Below, one piece after another: positions 15,736-23,831 of a DNA stretch of 64,000 bases. A program made the translations under genes and the position numbers. Numbering within the stretch: the first letter of the stretch is position 1; the number at the start of each line of letters is the position of its first letter. The DNA lies in the NCBI GenBank assembly GCA_902478785.1, contig CABSMJ010000012.1:14637-78636 (forward strand), in the 5' to 3' direction. Under the pieces are notes generated by a model. It was not told the origin of the DNA and searched no databases. It worked only from the letters and a program-made list of their open reading frames with translations. Source of the DNA: an uncultured Oscillospiraceae bacterium (lineage in GTDB: Bacteria > Bacillota > Clostridia > Oscillospirales > Oscillospiraceae).

Positions 15736-16335
15736 ATGACAGTCAAAAATCGCAACCAAGTGGAGCTGTGCGGCACGGTGGAGCAGCCGCCTGTCCGCTC
15801 CCACGAAAACCATGGTGAGGTATTTTTCCGCTTTCCCCTGGCGGTGCCCCGTCTCTCTGGTCAGACGGACCATCTGCAGGTGCTGGTTCCGGCGGCCCTG
15901 GCAGAGCAGGTGCTTCCCGGCCGTCCCCTTCAGATCTCCGGCCAGCTGCGCTCCTACAATAACAAAAGCGGCCAGGGCAGCCGTCTGGTCATCACCGTTC
16001 TGGCTCAGGAGCTCTTCCCCGGCGGTCCGGAGCCCCAAAACCGCATCCTCCTCTCCGGTACGCTATGCAAGCCCCCTATCTTGCGCCGCACCCCCCTGGG
16101 CCGCAGCATCTGTGACCTGATGCTGGCGGTGGGGAGACGGTACGGCCGGGCGGACTATCTGCCGGTGATCGCCTGGGGCCGCCTGGCCTCCCGGGCGGGC
16201 ACGCTGGGCGTGGGCGACCATCTGTCCCTGGAGGGCCGGGTCCAAAGCCGGGTCTACACCAAAATGACAGAGGAGGGTCCCCAGGAGCGCACTGCCTACG
16301 AGGTGTCGGTGATGCATCTGCTGGATGAGGACTAG
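15736..16335 (+). CDS. Single-stranded DNA-binding protein with two OB folds
   Basis: 199 residues, start MTVKNRNQVELCGTV with GAGGTG about eight bases upstream. Two tandem OB-type halves are evident: the first from NQVELCGTVEQPP and the second from NRILLSGTLCKPP, both with a strand-Gly-strand start and a later basic strand. In the second half LPVIAWGRLASRAGTLGVGD resembles the core of SSB/PriB proteins. It is much divergent from the main Ssb, so it is likely an auxiliary ssDNA-binding protein. There is no replication gene next to it. Confidence 0.75.
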   Translation: MTVKNRNQVELCGTVEQPPVRSHENHGEVFFRFPLAVPRLSGQTDHLQVLVPAALAEQVLPGRPLQISGQLRSYNNKSGQGSRLVITVLAQELFPGGPEPQNRILLSGTLCKPPILRRTPLGRSICDLMLAVGRRYGRADYLPVIAWGRLASRAGTLGVGDHLSLEGRVQSRVYTKMTEEGPQERTAYEVSVMHLLDED

Positions 16336-16348
16336 AAGCCTTGCATCC

Positions 16349-16378
16349 TGTTACCAAACTGCAATCCATGTTACCAAA
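16349..16378 (+). promoter_or_regulatory. Two direct repeats upstream of the PstS-like gene
   Basis: TGTTACCAAA at 16349-16358 and again at 16369-16378, exactly 20 bases apart (two helix turns). They end about 28 bases before the TATAAT of the next promoter, a position suited to an activator. Confidence 0.5.
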
Positions 16379-16403
16379 TCCGGTGGATTTCCCTGCAAAA
16401 GGC

Positions 16404-16412
16404 TGGTATAAT
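16404..16412 (+). promoter_or_regulatory. Extended -10 promoter of the PstS-like operon
   Basis: TGGTATAAT with no good -35 box at the right distance, which fits an activator-dependent promoter. The start codon is 75 bases downstream. Confidence 0.6.
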
Positions 16413-16487
16413 CGGCAACATGGAAGGTTTTGCGGGCCTTCCCTTTGATTTTCCGCCGAAAGGCAGTACAAAGGAGTGTATAGCAAC

Positions 16488-17423
16488 GTGAAACGAAGCA
16501 GCTTGCTGCCCAGTCTTTTGCTGGCGCTGGCCCTGACTCTGACGGGCTGCGGCGCCGCCCCGTCGGAGGCCTCCTCCGACCAGACCCCCGCCCCTCAGGA
16601 GGGGCAGTTCGTCTTTACCCGTGAGAATTTCCCCCGGCTCAACGGCTCCACCTCCACTGTCCCCCTGGCCCAGGCCATTGCCAGTGTGCTGCTGGGTGAG
16701 ACCCGGGAGGAGGTGGCGGATCTGACGGAGTTCTCCCGCACCACCCAGTCCTACCGGACCCTGATCTACGGAGAGTCCGACCTGCTGATCTCCGCCGAGC
16801 CCGCCGACTCCATCTGGCAGGAAAAGGAGGACGCCGGCTTTGCCTGGGAGATGGATCCCTTTGCCATTGACGGTCTGGTATTCGTGGTCAATGCCGACAA
16901 TCCGGTGGACTCCCTGACCACCGAGCAAATCCAGAAGATCTACACCGGCGAGATCACCAACTGGTCCCAGGTGGGCGGTGACGACGTGGACATCGTCCCC
17001 TTCCAGCGCAATGAGGAAGCCGGCAGCCAGACCGCCTTCAAGAATCTGGTGATGAAGGACCTGCCCCTCATGACTCCGCCCACGGACTATGTGGTGGACT
17101 CCATGGCCGGCCTCATTGAAGCGGTGGAGAGCTATAATGACTCCCCCGGCGCCATCGGCTACACCATGTACTACTACGCCAACGACATGGAGATGGCTGA
17201 CGGATTGAAGATCCTGGCGGTGGACGGCGTGACCCCCAGCGCCGACACCATCCGCTCCGGTGAATATCCCTTTTTGAACAACTACTATGTGGTCATGAAG
17301 GCCGGCCTTCCCGACGACGATCCCACCAGCGTGCTCTACCACTGGATCCTCAGCGACGAGGGTCAGAAGCTGGTGAGCCATGAGGGGTATGTCTCCGTGT
17401 CCGCCGTGGAGGACGAGGCATGA
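16488..17423 (+). CDS. PstS-like phosphate-binding lipoprotein
   Basis: 311 residues. The signal ends in the lipobox LTGC with Cys 21, so it is a membrane-anchored lipoprotein. The mature protein has NGSTSTVPLAQA, which corresponds to the phosphate-binding loop of PstS, FVVNADNPVDSLT, YTGEITNWSQVGG, and PGAIGYTMYYY, all typical of PBP-like phosphate-binding domains. GTG 16488 is chosen because GTG 16476 overlaps the ribosome binding site. No pstC, pstA, pstB or phoU gene follows. Instead its stop overlaps the next lipoprotein gene by four bases (ATGA), so the two work together. Confidence 0.85.
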   Translation: MKRSSLLPSLLLALALTLTGCGAAPSEASSDQTPAPQEGQFVFTRENFPRLNGSTSTVPLAQAIASVLLGETREEVADLTEFSRTTQSYRTLIYGESDLLISAEPADSIWQEKEDAGFAWEMDPFAIDGLVFVVNADNPVDSLTTEQIQKIYTGEITNWSQVGGDDVDIVPFQRNEEAGSQTAFKNLVMKDLPLMTPPTDYVVDSMAGLIEAVESYNDSPGAIGYTMYYYANDMEMADGLKILAVDGVTPSADTIRSGEYPFLNNYYVVMKAGLPDDDPTSVLYHWILSDEGQKLVSHEGYVSVSAVEDEA

Positions 17424-18967
17424 AAAAGCCCTGGGGACTCCTGGCGGCGCTGCTTTTGCTCAGCGGCTGCGCCGGAGGACCGGAAGCGACCTCCTCCGAC
17501 GAGACGGAGGAGGTCGCCCCTGTCTACACTGACTGGTCCAAGCTGACGGACTATGAGGCGCCGCAGCAGCGCTTTACCCGCCGTTATGCCGGCTTCACCG
17601 ACCATCTGATTCCGGCAGAGGACTACGGCCCCCTCCTCCCCTACGTGGGCGCCATCAACGGCGACCGCTACACCAACGTGGAGAAATACGGCCTGGTGAC
17701 TTTGCAGGGCGAGATCGTGACGGACCCGGTGTATACCAATATCTATCAGCCCTACTGTTACGACTACGCCACCTCTCAGAGCCAGCTGAGCTCCTTCTGG
17801 GTGCTGGAGCGGTCTGCGGAACAGGCCCAGAGTGGTGAATGGGAAATGCGCCTGGCCCTGGCCGCTCTGGACGGCAGCTGGTGCACCGGTGAGGACTTCG
17901 TCTACGGCTGGGCACCGGACACGGAGCACTACTTCCTGGTAGACACCCAGGGGGCGCTGTATCTGTGTGACCAGACAGGAGATCTGCACCTGTGCGTCAG
18001 CGGCCAGCGGATGACAAAGCTGTGCGGCGAGAACTGGTATATGTCCCACGCCGGGGAGGGTGGGACCTCTCTCATTACGGAGGATACCCGGGGCCGCGTG
18101 GACCTCTACACCGGCACTGTGACCTCTTTGAGTCGCTGTGACACCTGTATGGGCTGGCACGGGGACAAATGGGCTGTGGCCATTCGTAACGGCACCTACG
18201 GCTATCTGGGAGAGGACGGCAGCTGGGCCATCCAGCCCCAGTTCCGCTCTGCCGTGGACTTTCAGGGAGACTACGCCCTGGCGGACCTGTCCGACGGCAC
18301 CCATGCCCTCATTGACCGCTCCGGCCAGGCAGTGCTGCGGGCCCAGGCGGACCAGCAGCTCCTCACCTGGCAGGACGGAGCGGGAAAAATCTGGTATCTC
18401 TCCGCTCAGCCCACGGAGGATTACGCCTCCTACACCGGCGTCACCTGCTACGATGAAACGCTGCAGGAGGCCACTCCGGATTGGATCACCGACCAGACGA
18501 CGGTGTCGGTGGGCACCGGGCTGCTGTGGACCGTCTCCCAGGACGGAACCGCCCTGACTTGCTTTGACGGCTCCCAGACCCGAACTATTCCTCTGCCGCA
18601 GGGCTTCCAGCCGGTGTCGGCGACTTTGGAGCAGGATGGACTGGTGATTCTGGAAAACGACGGCTTCCGGGACGGCGTCTGCTACAATAGCAAGGACGAG
18701 GTGTTGATTCCCGCCGGCAATTACGCCTCCATCGTCAGGACCCAGGACCCGGCGGATGAGACAGCGTATCTGCTGTGCCAGAGCTACGGCTCGGACTATT
18801 TTGACCTCTTCGACCTCAGCGGCAAGAAGCTGGCCGGCGGCATCCACTCCCTGTCCTCCCCCGTTATCCACAGCCTGGTCCACATCACTGACAGCCTCAG
18901 CGACGGCTACCGCACCCTGGACGGCCAATGGGTCTTTCGGGTCCGGATCCGGGACAGCGGAGACTAG
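17420..18967 (+). CDS. Lipoprotein with WG-repeat-like beta-propeller
   Basis: 515 residues; lipobox LLLLSGC with Cys 17. The mature part contains repeated short strands of the type GLVTLQGEIVTDPVY, YGYLGEDGSWAIQPQF and ALIDRSGQAVL, which resemble WG repeats, so a surface beta-propeller is likely. The start overlaps the PstS-like gene by four bases with GGAGG inside that gene; translational coupling is expected. A surface-exposed partner of the binding lipoprotein is the simplest reading. I know of no assigned function. Confidence 0.7.
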   Translation: MKKPWGLLAALLLLSGCAGGPEATSSDETEEVAPVYTDWSKLTDYEAPQQRFTRRYAGFTDHLIPAEDYGPLLPYVGAINGDRYTNVEKYGLVTLQGEIVTDPVYTNIYQPYCYDYATSQSQLSSFWVLERSAEQAQSGEWEMRLALAALDGSWCTGEDFVYGWAPDTEHYFLVDTQGALYLCDQTGDLHLCVSGQRMTKLCGENWYMSHAGEGGTSLITEDTRGRVDLYTGTVTSLSRCDTCMGWHGDKWAVAIRNGTYGYLGEDGSWAIQPQFRSAVDFQGDYALADLSDGTHALIDRSGQAVLRAQADQQLLTWQDGAGKIWYLSAQPTEDYASYTGVTCYDETLQEATPDWITDQTTVSVGTGLLWTVSQDGTALTCFDGSQTRTIPLPQGFQPVSATLEQDGLVILENDGFRDGVCYNSKDEVLIPAGNYASIVRTQDPADETAYLLCQSYGSDYFDLFDLSGKKLAGGIHSLSSPVIHSLVHITDSLSDGYRTLDGQWVFRVRIRDSGD

Positions 18968-18993
18968 ACACATCCCGCAAAGGAGAGAGGTCT

Positions 18994-19446
18994 ATGCGTA
19001 TTTTGATCAGTGCCTGTCTGCTGGGCACCTGCTGCCGCTATGACGGCGGCGGAAATAAGCAGGAGTGGGCGGAGGAGCTGGGGCGGCGCTATGAGCTGGT
19101 GCCCGTGTGCCCCGAGCAGCTGGGCGGCCTGGCCACCCCCCGCCCGCCGGCGGAACGGCTGGGGGACCGGGTGGTGACAAATGCCGGCGGCGACGTCACC
19201 GATGCCTACGAAAAAGGCGCAGCGGAGGCCCTGGCGCTGGCCAGGCTCCTGAACTGCCAGGCGGCCGTGCTCAAGGAGCGCAGTCCCTCCTGCGGCCGGG
19301 GCGCCATCTATGACGGCACCTTTTCCCACACCCAGGTCCCCGGCAATGGCGTCACCGCCCAGCACCTGCTGGAGGCCGGCATCCCGGTATATGGCGAATC
19401 CCAGGTGCGGCAGACCCTTCTGGGCCCGGCAAAGGCGGAGCAATGA
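18994..19446 (+). CDS. DUF523 family protein
   Basis: 150 residues matching DUF523. It begins MRILISACLLGTCCRYDG, has VPVCPEQLGGLATPRPP and KERSPSCG, the Cys-containing signatures of the family. AAAGGAGAGAGG lies directly upstream of the ATG. The conserved cysteines suggest metal or cofactor binding, but no function is established. It follows the lipoprotein operon by 26 bases and precedes a terminator, so it may be its last gene. Confidence 0.88.
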   Translation: MRILISACLLGTCCRYDGGGNKQEWAEELGRRYELVPVCPEQLGGLATPRPPAERLGDRVVTNAGGDVTDAYEKGAAEALALARLLNCQAAVLKERSPSCGRGAIYDGTFSHTQVPGNGVTAQHLLEAGIPVYGESQVRQTLLGPAKAEQ

Positions 19447-19468
19447 ACTTCACAAAAAGCGAAAAGAC

Positions 19469-19500
19469 AGGCTGGAGAGGTTTCTCCAGCCTGCCTTTTT
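19469..19500 (+). terminator. Terminator after the DUF523 gene
   Basis: CAGGCTGGAGA / TCTCCAGCCTG followed by CCTTTTT. Confidence 0.88.
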
Positions 19501-19545
19501 ATGGTGTCTTGGAACAAGGCACCATATTCTTTTGTGAATCCGCCC

Positions 19546-20619
19546 TTATCCGTGGGTGCGGTGGTACTCCTCCATCTCCATAATGCCCGCCACGATCATC
19601 TCTTCGGTGACGGGATAGGGATAGACACGCACATCGATACCCGCCAAGGCCTTGGCCGTGACGGCCGGCAGATCCTCCGGCGTGGCGTGGACATCCGCCA
19701 GACAGGTGGGCAGGCCGATGGAGCGGCTGAAGGCGTAGAGCTTGTCCCGCTCCTCATACTGCTTGTCGATGGTGAGCATCACCAAAATGCCGTAGGAGAC
19801 CACCTCGCCGTGGAGGTGATGGTGGGCCTCCGTGGAGGGCAGGACGGTGAAGCCGTTGTAGATGGCGTGGGCCAGGCCGGTGGTATAGTCCACCTGGACG
19901 AAGTTGGACACCAGGCCCGTGGAGATGATGATGCCCAAAATCACCTCCGTCAACTCCCGGGTGACGGTGTGAGCCCTGCAATCCTCCAGGGCCTGACGGC
20001 CCCAGCGCATAATGGGCACAGCGCACATGGAACTCAGGGCGATACCCATGGCGTCGGAGTGGGCGGGGATGTCGTTGCGGGAGGAGATGGTGCACTCGTA
20101 GTGCTTGGCCATGGTATCGCCCATGCCGGCCCACAGGTAGATGTCCGGGGCGTCGGCGATAACCTGGGTGTTGATGAAGATGTGGTTGGGGGGAATCTTG
20201 GAGAAGGAGTACTCCCGCAGGCTCCCGTCGGGATGATAGACGATGCCAAGGCTTGTGCAGGAGGCGCAGGTGGAGGCGATGGTGGGGAAGGTGAAGAAGG
20301 GCCGGTGGGTCTCCTGGGAGAGGACCTTGCAGGTATCGATGGCCTTTCCGCCGCCCACGGCGAAGATCATGTCCGCCTCCGCCACCTGGGGCCGCAGCAT
20401 CTCCATATTCTCCCGGGAGGCCTCGCCGCCGTACCAGATGGGGCCGATGACCTCCAGGCCCGCAGCCTGTGCCGCCTTTACGATGGCGTCCCCGGCCGCT
20501 GCCAGGGCACGCTTGCCGCCGATGACGGCCGCTTTTTTGCCGTAGGCCGGGCAGACGGCGGCAATGTCGTCATAGGCGTCCGGGCCGATGGTATATCCGG
20601 GAAAGAGAGTTTTCTCCAT
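19546..20619 (-). CDS. Iron-containing alcohol dehydrogenase, glycerol dehydrogenase-like
   Basis: 357 residues of the metal-dependent polyol dehydrogenase family (GldA/Gro1PDH branch), NAD(P)-linked. The nucleotide-binding GGGKAIDTCK and the metal ligands are visible: Asp in GMGDTMAKHYE, His in TTGLAHAIYNGF and His in HHHLHGEVVSYG. Length is normal. It lies 30 bases after the stop of the transporter gene and is presumably cotranscribed under the T-box leader, so its substrate may relate to the amino acid sensed there; it could be an oxo- or hydroxy-acid reductase rather than a true glycerol dehydrogenase. Confidence 0.82.
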   Translation of the reverse strand: MEKTLFPGYTIGPDAYDDIAAVCPAYGKKAAVIGGKRALAAAGDAIVKAAQAAGLEVIGPIWYGGEASRENMEMLRPQVAEADMIFAVGGGKAIDTCKVLSQETHRPFFTFPTIASTCASCTSLGIVYHPDGSLREYSFSKIPPNHIFINTQVIADAPDIYLWAGMGDTMAKHYECTISSRNDIPAHSDAMGIALSSMCAVPIMRWGRQALEDCRAHTVTRELTEVILGIIISTGLVSNFVQVDYTTGLAHAIYNGFTVLPSTEAHHHLHGEVVSYGILVMLTIDKQYEERDKLYAFSRSIGLPTCLADVHATPEDLPAVTAKALAGIDVRVYPYPVTEEMIVAGIMEMEEYHRTHG

Positions 20620-20649
20620 GATGATCGTTTCTCCTTTACTTGCTGGGGC

Positions 20650-21876
20650 TCAGTCGCACTGGGCGGCGGGGCGGGTGTTGGGAACGGACTTGGCGGAAGA
20701 GGGCTCTTCCTCCTGACGCTGGGGGAATGCCTCTCCGTGGGCGCGGATGTAGGCGCGGTTCTTATAGACGCCTACGGTGAGGAAGGGGATCACCACCACC
20801 GCGATGCCAAGGTAGCCGCAGTAGCCGTAGCCGTACTTGATGATATTGGAAAGGCCCACCAGGGAGATGGTCATGGACACCACGATGATGAAGGCGGAGA
20901 CGATGGCGCTGCGGATGGGCGCGGAGGAAATACCCCGGAACATGGGGAGCTTTTCAAACCGGGCCACGAAGCCGTAGATGGTGGTAACGCCGGTGGAGAT
21001 CAGGCACAGCAGCAGGCAGATGCCGTACACGGTGGTGAGCCAGCTGATGCCCATGGCATTGCAGGAGGTGAGGGTGGGGATGGTGGTGCCGCCTTCCACG
21101 GAGGTGTAAACGCCCTGCCAGGACAACAGCATGAAGATGGAGAGCACCAGAGCCACGGTGTTCATCACGAAGGAGATCCACATGGCCTTACCACAGCCCT
21201 TGCGGTTTTCCAGGGGCGTGCCGCAGGCGATCATGGTGGGCAGCGTCACACACTGGAAACCGGCATAGGTAAAGGCGTTGATGATAGCCTGGGGCATACC
21301 GCCGAAGCCCCGGGTGGCAAAATCCTGCTGGAGGATGGCGGTGATGGAGCTGTCGCTCTTAAAGATGCCCACGGTGTAGATGGTGATGGCGGTGACCAGA
21401 ATTGCGATGCCCATGTAGGTGGAGGCCGCCCGGACGATGCCGGCGCCGAAGATGGTGAGCATCAGCACCACCATGCCCACCACCACGATGCCCAGGTAGT
21501 AGTTCATGCCGAAATACCCCTGGAGGGCGGAGGCGGCGCCGGAGATGGCAGCGGCCACAGCCATGAGGACCATGATGTAGAAGAAGATCTCAAAGACCCA
21601 CTCGATCTTGTCGAAGGGATGGTAGAGGGTCTCAAAGAGCTGCTTGTAGCTGGTGAGCCCACGGGAATTGTACATCACCATGGCCTGACGCATGGTCAGG
21701 GTCAGCAGCAGCATGGCGATGACGGCGGAGACGATGCCCGCCCAGCCAAGGCCCACATAGTAGGTGTTGGCCTGGTTGCCGGTGGCAAAGCCGCCGCCGG
21801 CGTGGGCAGAGAAGAGCACGGCGCCCACAGAGAAGGCCAGTGCAAAGGGTGTCTTTGCGATGCGTTTTTCTTTCAT
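20650..21876 (-). CDS. YkvI-type membrane transporter
   Basis: 408 residues with about ten hydrophobic segments; the N-terminal half has SVGAVLFSAHAGGGFATGNQ, an unwound-helix signature of LeuT/APC-fold transporters of the YkvI family. Start MKEKRIAKTP at 21876 with GGGAGG upstream; the longer frame runs into the T-box and is rejected. The protein probably moves an amino acid or related solute with a cation. Control by the T-box upstream ties its expression to uncharged tRNA, so an amino-acid substrate is likely. The Fe-ADH gene follows. Confidence 0.85.
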   Translation of the reverse strand: MKEKRIAKTPFALAFSVGAVLFSAHAGGGFATGNQANTYYVGLGWAGIVSAVIAMLLLTLTMRQAMVMYNSRGLTSYKQLFETLYHPFDKIEWVFEIFFYIMVLMAVAAAISGAASALQGYFGMNYYLGIVVVGMVVLMLTIFGAGIVRAASTYMGIAILVTAITIYTVGIFKSDSSITAILQQDFATRGFGGMPQAIINAFTYAGFQCVTLPTMIACGTPLENRKGCGKAMWISFVMNTVALVLSIFMLLSWQGVYTSVEGGTTIPTLTSCNAMGISWLTTVYGICLLLCLISTGVTTIYGFVARFEKLPMFRGISSAPIRSAIVSAFIIVVSMTISLVGLSNIIKYGYGYCGYLGIAVVVIPFLTVGVYKNRAYIRAHGEAFPQRQEEEPSSAKSVPNTRPAAQCD

Positions 21877-21922
21877 GTGTGTTTCCTCCCGAAAAAAGAT
21901 TGGATGGGGGTCAGGAGGCAAC

Positions 21923-22200
21923 AAAAAAACCTTTCGCCGCTCCTGCCTGTCAGGGCAGAAGAGACGAAAGGCAACTTCCTTCCGCGGTACCACTCTTCTT
22001 TATCCTCGAAATGAGGATCACTCTGTGGGATACCATCATATCCCTGCTCTGTAACGGGAGCACCCGTCTGCACTTACTTTTCTTCAGCACAGCCGCTCTG
22101 CAGCCAGTTCGGCGAATCGGCAGCCATCGTGTCTTGCACCAACCGACACTTCTCTGCATGGGCCTTTTCGCTTACTACTCTGCGTCTTTGCGTTCGATGT
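21923..22200 (-). promoter_or_regulatory. T-box riboswitch controlling the YkvI-type transporter
   Basis: On the minus strand the T-box sequence AGTGGTACCGCGG (about 21983-21995) is flanked by an antiterminator stem (GAAGAG / CTCTTC) and followed by a terminator CCTTTCG / CGAAAGG with seven Ts (21923-21929). Stem I has the AGTA/GAA loop-E, and the GAA is followed by CTG (22105-22107), then a purine. TGGT pairs with a tRNA whose discriminator base is A. Both readings fit tRNA-Leu(CUG). Confidence 0.92.
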
Positions 22201-22205
22201 ACGAG

Positions 22206-22234
22206 ATAGTAACATAGCCTTGTGACTTTGTCAA
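22206..22234 (-). promoter_or_regulatory. Promoter of the T-box transcript
   Basis: TTGACA, 17 bases, TACTAT with TG one base upstream (extended -10). Confidence 0.7.
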
Positions 22235-22313
22235 CCAAAATTTTCATTTTTCATCACAAAAAGTTTCCGGCTGGACGACCGCCCGTGGTGGCAAGGACGA
22301 TGCAGTCCATTGA

Positions 22314-22355
22314 ACAAACTGCCCAACTCCGTATAGCGAGAGTTGGGCAGTTTGT
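22314..22355. repeat. Perfect 16-bp inverted repeat
   Basis: ACAAACTGCCCAACTC and GAGTTGGGCAGTTTGT, loop of ten bases. It lies between the T-box promoter and the end of the hydrolase gene; it could be the hydrolase terminator, although only short T-runs flank it. The rest of 22235-22479 holds no gene I can support. Confidence 0.6.
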
Positions 22356-22479
22356 CTCATTTGCAGGTGAGAAATCAGCCAAAAACAGAGTATGCAGCCG
22401 CTTTCTCCCCACTTTTTCGCCTGATTTCAGCGGGTTGGCTTTTCCCTGTTCCTGGTCGGTGGAAGGTCTCTTTCTGTCG

Positions 22480-23232
22480 TCACGGCTCCTTTGTAAAGAA
22501 GTCCGCCGCCAGCCCCAGCACCTGCTCCGGCACGCCGGGACCCGCCAGGGAGTGGCCCTCGCCGGGGAACACAGTCAGCTCCGCCCCCTTCTCCCGGGCA
22601 AAGCGTCGGGCAGCCTCCGGCGAGGCCACCGCATCCTCCGCCCCGTGGGCCATGGCCAGCTCCGCCATCCCCGGCTCATAGGCCTCCCATACGCTGTGGG
22701 CCGCCAGGTCGGCGGCAAAGGCCTCTGTCATCCAGATGGGCCGGTCATAGCCCTCCTCCGCCAGGAAGTCCCCGGTCCTGCCCAGCAGTGCCCGGCCCTG
22801 GCGTAGGAAGTCCTGATAAATAGCCGGCATGTCCACCGCCGCACTGCGCAAAAAGGCCCTGTGTCCGGCGTGGGGCTGGGTAGCCAAATAGTGTAAGATC
22901 ACATAGGCGCCGAAGCTGGAGCCGAAGTAGACCACCCGGGCATGGGGACACAGCTGTCGGACCCGGGCCTCCGCCGCTGCCAGATCGTCCAGGCAGCCCT
23001 CCACCGTCAGCTCTCGGCTGTCCCGGTGGCTCTCCCCGTGGCCGGGGAAGTCAAAGGCCAGCACGCCGATGCCCCGCCGGGGCAGTGCCTCCAGCGCCCG
23101 CCGGGCTGTCTCCCCATCCTTGCCGGAGCCAAAGCCGTGGGTCAGTACGCAAACCGTTTGCTCCTCCCCTGTCAGCGTATGCACACAGGGCACCGGAAAC
23201 CCGCTCTTACCGGGAAGCCATTCTCTCCGCAT
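22480..23232 (-). CDS. Alpha/beta hydrolase
   Basis: A 250-residue serine hydrolase. LTHGFGSGKDG (oxyanion), LAFDFPGHGES, the nucleophile elbow YFGSSFGAY and the C-terminal catalytic His in GEGHSLAG are in the usual order. No signal peptide. AAAGGAGC precedes the ATG. It most resembles the small acyl hydrolases/esterases (cinnamoyl-esterase type) of Clostridia, but the substrate cannot be fixed. It is divergent from the PadR gene. Confidence 0.85.
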   Translation of the reverse strand: MRREWLPGKSGFPVPCVHTLTGEEQTVCVLTHGFGSGKDGETARRALEALPRRGIGVLAFDFPGHGESHRDSRELTVEGCLDDLAAAEARVRQLCPHARVVYFGSSFGAYVILHYLATQPHAGHRAFLRSAAVDMPAIYQDFLRQGRALLGRTGDFLAEEGYDRPIWMTEAFAADLAAHSVWEAYEPGMAELAMAHGAEDAVASPEAARRFAREKGAELTVFPGEGHSLAGPGVPEQVLGLAADFFTKEP

Positions 23233-23425
23233 TCCTTTTCGCTCCTTTCTTCAGGCGATTTCTTGGGGGCAGTATACCACACCCCGCCGCCTTTGGCAAT
23301 TTTTCCGTCCCTCCATGGGCCGGATTTTCTCCTCCTCGCCCCGCAAAAAGCACGATATATTGTCTTTTTCATTGCTTTTATACGCCATTTTTGCAATGAT
23401 CGCTGCGACGCCGGGAAATTTTTCC

Positions 23426-23454
23426 TTGACATATATCGATGGTCGAGCTATTAT
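23426..23454 (+). promoter_or_regulatory. padR promoter
   Basis: TTGACA, 17 bases, TATTAT. Confidence 0.85.
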
Positions 23455-23471
23455 ATAGACAATCGATATAT
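23431..23471 (+). promoter_or_regulatory. Dyad operator spanning the padR promoter
   Basis: ATATATCGAT (23431-23440) and ATCGATATAT (23462-23471) are perfect inverse copies with starts 31 bases apart. One arm abuts the -35 box and the other lies just past the start of transcription, so a dimer of the regulator bound to both arms would block the promoter. Confidence 0.7.
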
Positions 23472-23486
23472 CAGGAGGGATGCCCT

Positions 23487-23831
23487 ATGGCCATCGATAA
23501 AAGCCTCCTCTCCGGCAGCACCACCCTGCTGGTGCTCAAGCTGCTGGAGGGCGGGGAGATGTACGGCTATCAGATGATCGAAGAGCTGCGCCGCCGCTCG
23601 GACCGGACCTTTGAGCTCAAGGCGGGGACCCTCTATCCCCTGCTCCACAGCCTGGAGCAGCAGGGCTGGGTGACGGCCCGGGAGCAGTCCGGCGGCGACG
23701 CCGCCCGGCCCCGGCGCTATTACGCCCTCACGGAAGCGGGACGGGGCCAGCTGGCCCAGAAGGAGGCGGAGTGGCGGACCTATGCCGCCGCCGTCACCCA
23801 GGTGTTGGAGGGAGGTGCCTGCCTTGCCTGA
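23487..23831 (+). CDS. PadR-family transcriptional regulator
   Basis: 114 residues, start MAIDKSLLSGSTT with AGGAGGG. The PadR winged helix is complete: LLVLKLLEGGEMYGYQMIEEL, then KAGTLYPLLHSLEQQGWV and PRRYYALTEAGRGQL. This is the short PadR type that represses its own operon. The promoter in front has a perfect dyad of the expected kind. Its stop overlaps the next gene's TTG start, and that gene encodes the membrane protein it presumably controls. Confidence 0.93.
   Translation: MAIDKSLLSGSTTLLVLKLLEGGEMYGYQMIEELRRRSDRTFELKAGTLYPLLHSLEQQGWVTAREQSGGDAARPRRYYALTEAGRGQLAQKEAEWRTYAAAVTQVLEGGACLA

Noticed and set aside
19501..22014. An 837-codon plus-strand frame over the Fe-ADH, transporter and T-box
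   Set aside because: Gly/His/Asp-rich antisense shadow of two real genes; it also crosses the T-box terminator.
22105..22108. Reading the T-box specifier as UGG (tryptophan)
   Set aside because: tRNA-Trp has discriminator G, but the T-box TGGT pairs with A; CTG followed by a purine fits better.
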